Shown in pieces: positions 1-11,200 of a stretch of DNA of 64,000 bases. Made by a program: the position numbers and the translations under genes. Under the pieces are notes generated by a model. That model searched no databases. It saw nothing but the letters and a program-made list of their open reading frames with translations, and was not told the origin of the DNA. Numbering within the stretch: the first letter of the stretch is position 1; each line of letters begins with the position of its first letter. Origin of the DNA: Myotis daubentonii (lineage: Eukaryota > Chordata > Mammalia > Chiroptera > Vespertilionidae); contig NC_081840.1 in NCBI RefSeq assembly GCF_963259705.1, positions 3,027,562-3,091,561 of the forward strand, read 5' to 3'.

Positions 1-584
1 ACCTGCGGCTCTGGGAGGCGCCTTCCTAGTCGGGGTTTGTGTCTGAGGAAGACGCCCCCTCACCCGCCAGGCCACCCGCCTCCCTGCAGAGGGCGCTGGA
101 CCCGGCGCCGGCCCTGCCCGGGCCCAAGGCCTGCGGTGTCGGACCGGACCGCATCCTCCTCAGCCACAGGGTTCGGCTCAGACAGAAAGTCCCGACGGGG
201 AGTGAGAGCCACGGACCCCGACCTCCCGCAGCCAGTCGGGCGTCCACGGGACGCGGCCCAGGAGGTCACTGTGCACTTGGCGCTGCAGCCTTCCCCGCGG
301 CAGGACGGACACCGGCCATGACGCCCTCAGGGACGGCCTTCAGCTCCAGGCCTGTGGCGACAGGGGCGTCCTCGTGGGGCCCAGAGTGTGTCCCCAGCCC
401 GTGGGCCGCCCCCGAGCTGCTCTCGGCTCCTGGATCCATCTGCAGACCTGTGTGCACGTCCCATCGGAGTCACTGCAGGTGCTCGAGTAACTCCAGCCAC
501 GTGAATGCTATTGCTCGTTTTACATATGTACAAAGCTCTATTTTATTTATTTTCATTTTCTATTTCTTTGGCATTTTCTTTCTC
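1..584. other. GC-rich unassigned segment passing into AT-rich DNA
   Basis: The first 500 bases are GC- and CpG-rich; from about 520 the sequence becomes T/A-rich. Frames stay open for up to 190 codons, but I see no splice signals, domain or repeat family. It could be the edge of a neighbouring gene (UTR or promoter-type DNA), but nothing here proves it. Confidence 0.3.
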
Positions 585-613
585 TTTTTCAAGAAAAACA
601 ATTTTAAATATAA

Positions 614-896
614 CTAGAGGCCTGGTGCCCAGATTTGTGCACCAGTGGGGTCCCTCAGCCTGGCTTGCACCCGCTCACCATCTGGGACCCCTCAGGCCAT
701 GTCCAATCCCCACAGGCCAGGTGAGGGACCCCACGGGGCCATTAGTATGCATATAAGATCTTCAGTGAATCTCTTTTCTCTGAGATTCATCAGGCTGTTC
801 CATGTTTACATGCCTGTGGGTTGAGCCTCTGCCCCCTGGTGGTCACTGTGCATCATAGCACTGGTCCAACTGTCACTTAGGCTTTTATATCTTTAC
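614..896 (-). mobile_element. HeliBat-type non-autonomous Helitron (copy 1)
   Basis: On the minus strand the element ends in CTAG (614-617), directly preceded by the short hairpin and CGGGCC-like stem typical of HeliBat 3' ends. The other end keeps the T/A-rich GCTTTTATAT remnant near 880. It encodes no protein; such copies rely on a Rep/helicase made elsewhere. Internally, 744-818 resembles the bat L1 3' UTR, and 829-842 reads CTGCCCCCTGGTGG, the reverse complement of a CTCF-like core. The far end is degraded, so that boundary is approximate. Confidence 0.8.
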
Positions 897-947
897 ATGT
901 TATGTGCAATAAACATTAATATTTCAAGAAAAAAAATTGAACTATAA
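897..947. repeat. AT-rich spacer repeated between HeliBat copies
   Basis: The spacer contains CAATAAACATTAATATTTCA and a following A-rich tract. The same spacer recurs at 2687-2735 and, diverged, at 2736-2790; its final part also lies at 585-613 just before copy 1. It may belong to the duplicated unit of the Helitron array. Confidence 0.7.
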
Positions 948-1252
948 TTAGAGGCCCATGCACCAGTGGAGTCCTTGGGCCTGGCCTGGGCCCTCTCACA
1001 ATCCAGGACCCCTCAGGGCAAGTCGGACTGCTGGTTTCAACCCAATCCCTGCAGGTAGGCTGAGGGACCCCACCTGGGGCCTCTAGTATGCATATAAGAT
1101 CTTTGGTGAATCTCTCACCGCCTTCCCCTTCCCTCTTTCCCTCTGAGATTTGTCAGTCTGTTCCATGTTTCCATGCCTGAGCTTTGAGTGTCTGCCCCGT
1201 GGTGGTCAGTGCGTGTCATAGCACTGGTCCAAGTGTAGTTTAGGATTTTATA
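948..1252 (-). mobile_element. HeliBat-type Helitron fragment (copy 2)
   Basis: Begins with a TTAG version of the CTAG terminus followed by AGGCCCATGCACCAGTGG, a HeliBat 3' end on the minus strand. Bases 1086-1179 match the bat L1 3' UTR, as in copy 1. The CTCF-like motif at 1192-1205 has a C-to-G change in its core. The 5' end is missing where the Tc1 element starts. Confidence 0.75.
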
Positions 1253-2049
1253 TACTGAGTGGCTAGATTATTATGACCCCCTGTCGTTTGTAGGCAAATT
1301 AGTCATACACTGCATTGTTTGGGATATGGAAGCCGAAGGCCTGTTGGAACACCTTTGCTATCTGCAGTTACCAAGATAAAACATGTCCAATTCTCACAGG
1401 AACACAAGGATTGGACAGTTGAGCATTGGAAAGAAATCATGTGGTCCGATGACTCACATTTCCAGTTGCATCATGCAGATGGCAGAGTGAGCATTTGGCA
1501 GAAATAACATGAAAGCGTATACCCCATATGCATGAGTACAACTCTTCAAGCTGGTGTGGCCAGTGTTATGGTTTTTCTTGGCATGATTTGGGCCCTTTAA
1601 TTCATGTGGAACAATGTCTGAATAGCACAACATACCTAAGTATCATTGCTGATCAAGTTCATGCTATCATGTTGATGGCATATCCCAATGGAGATGGCTT
1701 CTTCCAACAAGACAATGTGCCATGCAATGGTGCTCGTATTGTGCAGGGGTAGTTTCAAGAACATGAGGAAGACTTTACCTTCCTTATGTGGCCCCACAAT
1801 CACCAGATCTCAATCCAATTGAGCATTTGTGGGATGAAGTTAAAAGAGCCATCAGGCAGCTGGTTCCACAACCCTCAAATCTCACAGAACTGGACAGTGC
1901 TATTCATCAGGCATGGTGTCAGATTCCTCATATCACCTTTCAACATCTCGTGGAGTCAATGCCAAGAGGAATTGCCGCAGTATTGAAGGCAAAAGGTGGC
2001 CCAACGAAATACTGATGGTGTGATCATAATAATCTGGCCACTCAGTGTA
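1253..2049 (+). mobile_element. Tc1-like DNA transposon, N-terminally deleted
   Basis: Terminal inverted repeats (ACTGAGTGGCTAGATTATTA on the left; its near-complement ends at 2049) are flanked by TA. Remnants of a DD34E transposase lie between them in three frames: WSDDS (first Asp, about 1440), QQDN (second Asp, about 1715) and SPDLNPIEHLWDE (Glu, about 1800-1840). At about 800 bp it is shorter than the usual 1.2-1.6 kb: the part encoding the helix-turn-helix DNA-binding region is gone, and stops and frameshifts break the rest, so it is dead. It abuts HeliBat copy 2 on the left and copy 3 on the right. Confidence 0.85.
1319..2015 (+). pseudogene. Tc1 transposase remnant (catalytic domain only)
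   Basis: Reading in turn the frames starting at 1319, 1528 and 1788 gives the RNase-H-like DDE domain of a Tc1 transposase, with an in-frame stop at 1507 and one near 1750. All three catalytic acids are still recognisable, and the frame over 1788-2015 runs to the natural C-terminus. The N-terminal paired-like DNA-binding part is absent. Confidence 0.8.
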
Positions 2050-2055
2050 TATAGA

Positions 2056-2686
2056 CTAGTGGCCCGGTGCACAAAATTTGTGTGTGGGAGCGGCAGGGTG
2101 TCCCTCAGCCCTGCCTGCACCCTCTCCAATATGGGACCCCTTAGGGGTTGTCCAACTGCAGGTTTAGGCATGATTTCTGGGATCGTGCCTAAACTGGCAG
2201 TCAGACATCCCTCTCGCCATCCAGGACCGATGGCTCCTTACTGCTCACCTGCCTGCCTGCCTGATTGCCCCAAACCACTCTGCCTGCAGCCTGTGTGCCT
2301 GCAAATGCCTCCCAGCCAGCCTTCTCACCCCCAACTGCCCTCCCTTGCCAACCTGATTGCCCCCAACAGCCCTACACCTGCTGGCCTGCTTGCCTACAAC
2401 TGCCCCCCACTGCCAGCCTGTGCACTCCCAACTGGCCCCTGCAGCCAGCCTGCTGACCCCCAACTGCCTTCCACTGCCGGCCTGCTTGCCCACATCTGCC
2501 CTCCCCACCGGCCTTCTTGCCCACAACTGGCCCCCACTGCTGGCCTGCTTGCTCCCAGCTGCCCTCCCCTCCTGGCCTAATCACACCTAACTGCCTCTGC
2601 CTCGCCCCGCCACCATGGCTTTGTCCGGAAGGACGTCTGTAAGGTCTCCTGGTCTAATTAGCATATTACCCTTTTATTAGTAAAGA
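2056..2686 (-). mobile_element. HeliBat-type Helitron (copy 3), both ends present
   Basis: Starts with CTAG (2056-2059) and the hairpin GTGCACAAAATTTGTG, and ends with AATTAGCATATTACCC plus a T-rich tail finishing in GA, the complement of the 5' TC. The 631-bp copy is expanded by degenerate tandem units at about 2240-2590 of the type CTGCC...GGCCTGCTTGCC. It lacks the L1-like insert seen in copies 1 and 2. Confidence 0.85.
2235..2590. repeat. Degenerate tandem repeat inside HeliBat copy 3
   Basis: Roughly 30-40-bp units rich in CTGCC, GGCCTGC and CCCCCAACTG recur about nine times. Open frames in several phases here are a by-product of the repetition. Confidence 0.7.
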
Positions 2687-2796
2687 TGTTATGTACAATA
2701 AACATTAATATTTCAAGAAAAACTTTTAAATATAATATTACATGTAATAAGCATTAATATTTCAAGGAAAAAAGATTTAAAATATAATAATATTAC
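2687..2796. repeat. Two tandem copies of the AT-rich spacer
   Basis: The segments 2687-2735 and 2736-2790 both contain a TAATATTTCAAG(A/G)AAAA core preceded by an AATAA.CATTAATA-like stretch. The first matches the spacer at 897-947 closely; the second is diverged. Confidence 0.65.
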
Positions 2797-2849
2797 CAAA
2801 ACTATACTAACATAGTATATCACAAAAGTTGTAGAAATATTAAAAATCT

Positions 2850-4240
2850 GCAAATAACAGGATTACTTCTATTCTATTCTAAAATAGTTTTTGTTCTGGC
2901 TCTATTTTCTGTTCATCAGTTTACGTTTTTCATTATATTCCACAAATGAGTGAGCTCACATGATATTTGTCTTTCTCTGACTGGCTTATTTTGCTTAGCA
3001 TAATGCTCCCCAGTTCCATCCGTGCTGTTGCAAATGGTAAAAGTTCCTTCTCTTTTACGGCAGCACAGTATTCCATTGTATAGACGTACCACAGTTTTCT
3101 AATCCACTCATCTGCGAAGTGAGGCACTTAGGTTGTTTCCAAATCTTAGCTCTTGTACATTGTGCTGCTATGAACATAGGGGTGCATATGTCCTTTCTGA
3201 GTGGTGTTTCTGATTTCTTGGGACATAGTCCTAGAAGTGGGATTACTGGGTCGAATGGGACTTCCATTTTTAATCCACACTGTCGTCCACAGTGGTTGCA
3301 CCAGTCTGCATTCCCACCAGCAGTGCAAGAGGGTTCCTTTTTCTTCCCATCCTCACCAGCACTTGTGTTTGTTGATTTGTTGATGATAACCATTCTGACA
3401 GGTGTGAGATGGTATGTCCTTGTGTTTTGATTTGCATCTCTCTGATGATTATTGCTACGACATATGTCTGATATTTTGCTGCCTATGGATTCTTCTAAGA
3501 TTTTTATGGTTTCCCGTCTTATGTTTAAATCCTTTATCCATTTTGAGTTTATTTTTGTATTTGGTGTAAGTTGGTGGTCTTGTTTCATTTTTTTTTTTTT
3601 TGCTTGTATTTGTCCAATTTTCCCAACAACATTTATTGAAGAGACTATCTTGACTCCATTGTATACTCTTGTCTCCTTTGTCAAATATGAATTGAGTTTA
3701 ATGGCCTGGGTTGATTTCTGGATTCTCTGTTTGATTTCATTAGTCTATACGTCTGTTCTTGTGCCAGTACCAGGCAGTTTTGAGAACTGAGGCTTTGTAA
3801 TATGGCTTAATATCTGGTATTGTGAGCCCTCCAACCTTGTTCTTCTGTCTCAGGATTCCTGTGGCTATTCGGGGTCTTTTTAAATTCCATATGAATTTTT
3901 GAAGAGTTTGTTTAGGTCTGTGAAATTTTCCGTTTGTATCTTAATGGGATTTTCATTGAACCTATAGATTGCTATCAGTGTTATGGACATTTTAATAATG
4001 TTGATTCTACCAATCCATGAACACGATATATCCTTCCATTTGTTTATGTCTTCCTCTCTCTCTTTTTTCAACATCCTGTAGTTTTCCAAGTACAGGTGCT
4101 TTACCTCGTGAGTTAAGTTTATTCCTAGGTATCTTAATTTTTTGGGTGCAGGGGTAAATGGGATTGTTTTATTAGTTTCTCTCAGTGGGCTTTCTTGTTC
4201 TTTTGGTTGATGCTTTTTCTTTTGATGTTGTCCCATTTGT
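2850..4240 (-). mobile_element. L1 ORF2 3' portion, antisense, rearranged
   Basis: Minus-strand frames read L1 ORF2 from the end of the reverse-transcriptase region (YLGINLTHEV and KWKDISCSWIGRINI, about 4130-3990) through [16 protein letters not shown] (about 3560), LTPVRMVII (about 3410), [10 protein letters not shown] (about 3230) to the C-terminal SLICGI (about 2935). It is 5' truncated. Two internal losses are visible: one between the RT end and KINSKW, and about 110 residues between ISDICRSN and YHLTPVRM. Frameshifts are common. It is an ordinary dead bat L1. Confidence 0.9.
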
Positions 4241-4431
4241 TTCTTTTCTCCTTAGTTTCCATTGGCCTAGGAGCTGTATGGGTCAAGATATTGCTATACT
4301 TTATTTTAAAGACTTCAAATAAATTCAAACTTTGAGAAAATTTGATGTAGTTAAGTAATTCCATTAGTGTGTTGAAAACATTCAACCATTCAAACATTCA
4401 ATTTTATACATAATTTTTATATCAGAAGAAT
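4241..4431. other. AT-rich unassigned segment
   Basis: No recognisable gene or repeat; lies between the L1 relic and the target-site duplication of the next SINE. Confidence 0.3.
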
Positions 4432-4446
4432 CTAATTTCTCTTTTT

Positions 4447-4645
4447 AAAAATCTGTTTCTGTTGATTTAGGAGAAGAAGGGAGAGGGAGAGATAGAAACA
4501 TCAATGATGAGAGAGAATCACTGACCACCTGCCTCCTGCACGCCCCATATTGGGGATTGAACTGGGCATGTGCCCTGACCAGGAATTGAACCCTGACTTC
4601 CTGCTTCCTAGGTTGACGCTCCGCACCTGAGTCATGCCGGCTTGG
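4447..4645 (-). repeat. Ves SINE (GAGCATCGACCTATGAACC subtype)
   Basis: tRNA-derived bat SINE in reverse. It shows the CATCAATGATGAGAGAGAATC body, the complement of the B box near 4580 and a T-rich tail complement at the left. A perfect 15-bp target-site duplication, CTAATTTCTCTTTTT, lies at 4432-4446 and 4646-4660. Confidence 0.95.
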
Positions 4646-4660
4646 CTAATTTCTCTTTTT

Positions 4661-5184
4661 TAAATTCGATTTGAACATAATGTCGTGGTCATGGCTTGCT
4701 CTTCAGGTTGATGTTTAGTGAAAAGACTCCACTAGGGAGTTTACAGGTTACATTTATTATTTATTAAATTAGGAGTAGCCCCTGTCTATGGGCGCTGGCC
4801 TCTGTGAAGTCATGGTTCCCTCCTGCCCATCTGCGCCCCTCCTGGAGGCTTCTAGCGTTTAGTGTTTGCCTTCAGCAGTGACACGTGTTTACGACACTCT
4901 GACCTGTCGGGCCAAGCTCACCTGCACCAACAATTGAAGGCGCCCCCCATAACCTGCTCTTTCCCCCCAGGTTTCCCCTTCCAGCTCGTGTTCCTCAGAG
5001 TTTGATCTTTTCCATCTAGTGGCTGCGTGGCCGGTCACAGCTGCTGGGTGCCCGGGTCTTCCTTCCCAGATCCCGCAGGACTGCGTCTGGCAGGCCTCCC
5101 TTCCCGACAGCCCCTTCCACAGGGCTCCACGCCCCCACCTGGTGCTGCTCCCGCCCTCTCCTCCGGGCTCAGCTGCGCTCCAGA
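4661..5184. other. Unassigned upstream DNA before the first candidate exon
   Basis: Non-repetitive, becoming GC-richer from about 4800. No TATA box or clear promoter is recognisable. The true first exon of the downstream gene may lie here or further left. Confidence 0.3.
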
Positions 5185-5286
5185 ATGAGGGCTGTGGGAT
5201 GTGCAGCGCTGCAGACAGATGTGCGGTGCTCTGTTTCCAAGGAGCTAGATGGCTGCTGGCCGAGGCGGTCGTCCTGGACTGAGAAG
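5185..5286 (+). CDS. Candidate exon 1 of the coiled-coil gene
   Basis: Opens with ATG at 5185, one base after a possible acceptor (CTCCAG, 5178-5183), and ends GAGAAG before GTGAGA. It encodes 34 residues (MRAVGCAALQ...SSWTEK) and ends in phase 0, matching the next exon. The ATG is the first in this frame, but the exon could extend upstream, so the start is tentative. Confidence 0.4.
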
Positions 5287-8200
5287 GTGAGAGGGTGGCT
5301 CACAGGCAGGTCCCAGTGCTGTGGCGGGATGCTCTGGGCTGCAGCCAGCAGTCCGTGTGGCCCTGTGCCAATCCTGCACACTCAGACCGGGTCTTACAGG
5401 GTGTGTCCCGTGGCCGTGAGTGTCCTACCAGGTGTGTGTTGATGCGCTGGTTTTAAAAGGACTGACTCTTTCAGCATAAACGCCTCAGCTGGCTGAACAG
5501 AAGGGTCCCCGAGAGGAGCGCGCTGCCAGGATGGTCAGGGGTGTGCGATGACGCTGGGTCTGTTTCACTCCTGCAGGTCGGAGCTCCCTGTCTGGAGGCC
5601 GCGCTGAGGAAGTTCGATGACGTCTATAGAAAGGGACGCGGAGGCACAGAGGGTGGCAGCCGGCTCACCATCCTTGCACTTTTGTATGACTGCCACTTGG
5701 TATAGTCTCTCCGCATCTCCTACCTGTTGGAAAAACGGACTGGAACTTTCACAGAGAAAGATAAGGAACTGATCCTGTTCAGGCTGAGAAATGGGGATTT
5801 TCATTGAGAAAACACGATGCTATATCCCTGGCAATGATCAGAGAGACCAGGGCAAAGCCAGCAGGGCAGGCAGCACGTTCCGGGACCAGACCAGGGACGG
5901 TGGGTCCCTCGAGCTGCCTCCTAAGTGCCTAAGTGCGCAGATGCTGAGCAGCAGGTGAAATAAGTGGGGAAATGCTGTGGGCCATGCCCTAGCCCATCTC
6001 TTATCGTCTGCTCCGGGGATGAAGATGTTTTTATCGTGAGTGTGTGAGCAAACCTTATTCCTTTACTAAAACTCGGGTATTTTGTGAGTTAAGAATCGAT
6101 TTAATTCACACTCATCTGTTCACCAAATGTTCCCTGAGGAAGGCCGTTGGCTCGGGGCTCAGGTGTCAGCGACCTGGACTTCTGGCTCAGCAGTGGGCAG
6201 CAATGTGACCTGAGTCTTCCAAGCCTCAGTTTCCCCTTGTAGAACACAGGGCTGAGCAGAGCTCCTGCCTCTTTTCCTTTTGTGCAGATCAGAGAAAGGG
6301 GAGGGCGGGGGAGCTCCTAGGGATGTGTGAGGAGCAGGGAGAGGGTGCGTGTGGGGCCCACAGGGGAGCAGGGCAGAGGCCGGTGCAAGGACTTGGGCTT
6401 TGATCCTGGAGGCCCCTGGAGGGTTCTGAGTGGGAAAATGGCCTGGGAAGGGTTCGTGCTAACGGTCACCTTGGCTACAATGTAGAAGACGGAGGTGGTC
6501 AGGCAGGAAGACCCCTTCAGGGGTCAGAGACGGTGGTGGGAGGATTAGCTCTGTGGTAGTGGATGTGGGTGTGGGAGTTGGAACTGACCAGGCGGGGAAT
6601 GGGTGGGAGGGAAGGCGGGGTCAGCCCATGTTCTCAGCTGGGCCTTTAGTGGACAGCAGTACATGCAGGAGACACAGGCTGAAAAGGGAGGACGGGACCA
6701 TCCTGACACCTGAAATGCTCACGGGAGGTGCTGTGGTCTGAGCTCTCTGAGGACGCACAGCCCTTAACATACGCGGTGGACACTGTGAATGGGTGGGTGT
6801 GATGCTGTGTGAATGCTATCACTGAAAAGTGAATACTTGGAGAAATCTCAGACAGGGGTGTCTGGGAGGTCTCTGAATTGTTCTTGCAACTTTTCTCTCG
6901 GTGTGACATTCTTTCCAGCTGAAAAGTTAAAGAGTGTACAGGCCAGGGGTGGGGAAGGAATGGCCAATGTCGTGGAGAGGAGGGGTGGCTCAGAGCACAG
7001 GGCCAGGAGGGAGCAGTGCAGGGAGGGGGGAGAGTCAGTGGGAGGAGGGGGTGGGGGGAGCAGGAGAGGGAAGGGGAGCTCTGTGGGCAGTGGTCCAGGC
7101 CCCGGTGGAGGTCTGGCGGGGGCCGGGGCGGGGTCATGTTAAAAGGCTGCAGAGGCTGGAGTGGGCATGGTCTGCCTGCGACCATCGGGTTTATCAGCAG
7201 TGGTGGCCACGTGCAGAGTTGGTTTGTTTCTTCCCAAGTTGAAGTGATGACAATTTGAAATGGATGGCTCTCTCTTTCTTTTCTTTATGTTTTTAAGGTT
7301 CACTGTGTGCTGGAAACGATGTTGGTTCTGAAGAACAGTGACATGCAGAGGATTCCGGGCTGTGAGCCTGAGCCTGTGGAGAAACTGAGGAAATTGCTAA
7401 GAGCAGAAGTGAGTTCCCTGTGGACGTGGACCCACCGTGGAAGGGTGGGAGGTAGTTGGAGCCGTGAGTCGGGTGCCCGGCCTGGTCAGCAAGAGTTGTG
7501 AGGGATCGAATGGCAGCTGTGTTTCTGCGGTGAGACCCTGTGAGGGGCCCGTGTGCAGTGAGTCCCTGTGAGATCAGCATCCCCCACACTTAGCCGGTGG
7601 TGCTGGACTCGGCTGTGCAGCAGAATCACCATAGACCTTCTGACCACTTTGGAAGAGGGCCCACCAGGACCGGAGGCGTTAGCCCAGCAGGAGAGGGGCT
7701 TGTCTATGTAACCTCCCCAGGTATTGTTACGTGGGGCCACAGCAGAGACCCACTGCCCTCTCCAGTCAGGGCGTCCTCTACCCTTATTTATTTATTCATT
7801 TTTTTGAGGAGAATTCTTATTTTATATATACTTTTATTGATTTCACAGAAAACTGGAGACGGAGCGTGAAAGAGAAACGCCAATGATGAGAACCATTGAT
7901 TGGCTCTCTCCTGGACACCCCGCATTGGGGATGGAGGCCACAACTGGGACATGGGCCCCAACCTGGAAGCCAACCATAACTGCCTGGTTCTGGTTCATAG
8001 GTTGACACTCAGCCACTGAACCAGGCCGACCAGGCTCGGGTGCCGGTAAACCTGCTTGTATAAAGAAAAGAATGGTATTGCTGGTTTAGTTAGCTTCAAG
8101 GTATTCTTTGAAACTATTGGAGAAGTTGCTAAGAATTGATAACTGAACATTTGAGAATAACTTTCTACGACCTAATGGAACCCACTTTTTCTTTAAATCC

Positions 8201-11200
8201 GATGCCAAGGATGTGCTTATTGATTTGAGAGAGAGAATCATTGATGTGAGAGAAAAGCATCAATTGGTTGCCTCTCATACACACTCCCACTGGAGACTGA
8301 ACGCCCAACCTAGGTATGTGCCCTGACCGGGAATTGAAGCCACAGCCCTTCCGTGTAGAGAATGATGCTCCAACAAACTGATCCACACAGGCCATGTCAT
8401 GGAACCAATTTAAAATACATATATATTTTTTATTGATTTTTTGCAGACAGGAAGGGAGAGGGATAGAGAGTTAGAAACATCGATGAGAGAGCAACATCAA
8501 TCAGCTGCCTCCTGCACACCCCCTATTGGATATGTGCTTACAACCAAGGTGCATGCCCTTGACCGGAATTGAACCTGGGACACTTCAGTCCACAGGCTGA
8601 CGCTCCATCCACTGAGCCAAACTGGTCAGGGCATGGAACCAATTTTTAGGAAAGAAAACTTTGTGACTCCTAACCTTTGTGCATATCCGTGGTCCAAAAT
8701 ACAGCTCAGTCCATGGGAGTTCATGGAACACCTTGATGACTTTGAGTTGATTGAATGAGATGCCATGTGTGCAATGTGCTCATCACTGTGCCAGGCTTGT
8801 GCTCACTCTTGTGGTTTCAGTCGGCCTCATCCTGTTTTCTGTCTCATTCTTATGTATTTTCCTTAAAGGAGCTCTAGGCTCATAAAGTTTGCATCGTTTC
8901 TCTAAAATGTTGGCCCTGAAAATTGGGAGGAGAGAGTTTCAAATTTTATCATCCAGTTAATATCTCATTGCCATAAATTCATCAATTCAACTGTTCTTGA
9001 AATCTTGATTTGCATAATGATAACGCAATAATTTTCAATATATCAAGACTCCTTAAATTATATGTTATTTGCTGTGTTCTCAGTTCAGGTCACTGCATCT
9101 ATAAATTTGTTTCCAGGTTAGATCACATTTGTTGGACATTAATTTAAATCCCACAAATGAAGGCGGTTAGATTTATGGAATAGATTCTGTACCAGGAATT
9201 GATTGAGGTAGTTATGAAAAAGTAACCCCTTTAGGTGGAATTTTTTTTTCATTTTTGTTCTTTTGTTTGGGGCAGGAATAGACTATTGGGGACTCGCAAT
9301 GATTACAAGGAATATTAATGGTGCTCTGTTAACCGTGATTGTTCTGTTCTAACTAGAGAAAGCACGTTCTAATGTGGTGGAGAGTTGTCCGCCCTGGGAC
9401 ATGGGAGCTAACAAGGGAATGCAGGCCACCCTTCTTTCCTGGAACGACCTAGATCAGCAACCTCGTTGCCTGTAATCTGGTCCAGGAGCCAAAAGCTCTC
9501 TGCCAACCCCCAGCCCGAGTTGCCTGTAACCTGTGACCACTATACCTTCCTACTTTCCTGGGCCTGAAGTTCCTACTTTCCCATGGGATCTTTGTCCTTC
9601 TACCCAAGATAAGCAGCTGGCTTATGTGCGCCGGGGGGCAGGGGGTAGAGCAGACGTTTGTGGGTGACCTGCTGCTCTTCCCTTCTGCTGCATTCATGGA
9701 ATAAACGCTCATATATGAGTCAACCCTATCTCTGCTTCATTGGCTCAAGTAGTGACCAGCAGCCCGGACCCATTGCTTGTCCAGTTTCACTTTCAGTAAT
9801 TTTATTTTTTAATACATTTTATTGATTTTTTACAGAGAGGAAGGGAGAGGGATAGAGAGTTAGAAACATCAATGAGAGAGAAACATCGATCAGCTGCCTC
9901 TTTCACACTCCCTACTTGGGATGAGCCCGCAACCAAGGTACATGCCCTTGACCAAAATCGAACCTGGGACCCTTCAGTCCGCAGGCCAATGCTCTGTCCA
10001 CTGAACCAAACAGGTTAGGGCTTCAATAATTTTATAACAGACATTGGAGCTGGATAATTCATCTAAATGCTAATCAGTACTCCCCCCTCCCCCACCCCAT
10101 CTAAGTCCAAAGATTTCATCTACTTTAAACAATTTAAATTTATCTTAAATTAAGAATGAGTTTTTTTAATTAACCCAAGTAAAACCATTACTAGTTTAGA
10201 AATAATTGATTGACAGCCTAAATGTTTAAATTCTGTTTTGAGGGTGCCTGTATATTTGTTCTCTAAATGTCTTTCTTGCATGTGCTAATTTAGTATTCCT
10301 TGCACAGAAAGCTATGTAGAAAGTCCTTTTGTTAAAATATTTTCCAGTCTGGCCGGCATGGCTCAGTGATTGAGTGTATCACTATGAACCAGGAGGTCAC
10401 TGTTTAATACCCAGTCAGGGCACATGCCCAGGTTGGGGGCTCGATCCCCATTATGGGGCATGCTGGAGGCAGTTGATGAATGCTTCTCTCTCATCGTTGA
10501 TGTTTTTCTCTCTCCCTCCCTCTCCTTTCCCCTCTAAACTCAATAAAGATATATTTTAAAAATAAATAAAGTATTTTTCAAATATACAGCTTTACATTGT
10601 TCATTTTTCTTATAAATTACACATTAGTGAGTGGTCTGCCAAATTGTTTTTTAGGCAATTGACTGGTGGACTTCAGGGGTTCTTATGTATGAACTATTGA
10701 CAGTCGATGGGGAGAATTCCCAACCTGGGCTGTCTAGGTAAGACTTCACAAAATAAAATGAATGTGTTGTTCCCTGAAAGGAACGGATCAAATTTCTGTA
10801 ATGTGGCAGATGGGAAAAAATAAGTTTTTGAAACGTGGATAGACATATCAGAATGAAGTGGTTAATTTCCATTTACAGTGGTATAGGGTCAATACATATA
10901 ACCTTTATGTTTCTTTACATTTTATGTGCCAGCTAGATCTTAAGCTTCATGGGGAGGGTGTCCTAATTTTTGTGTATTCCAAAGCAGTTAGCATGGGGCA
11001 TGAGCCTCTGGCAGAGACGGTTAGAATGCGGGGCCTGAGCAGTTTGGTTGGGGGGCCATGGAGACAGTGGAATGTTCGGTGCAGAGTCGGTGGGCATGGA
11101 GTTGGTGGGTGCGGAGTTGGTGGGTGCGGAGTTGGTGGGTGCGGAGTTGGTGGGTGCGGAGTTGGTGGTGCGGAGTCGGTGTGAATTGTCAGTGTGTGAA

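Noticed and set aside
39..617. A 192-codon plus frame at the window start
   Set aside because: Runs from GC-rich DNA into T-rich sequence and the first HeliBat spacer; no domain or splice support.
3055..3684. A 209-codon minus frame as an independent gene
   Set aside because: It is the C-terminal part of L1 ORF2 with internal deletions.
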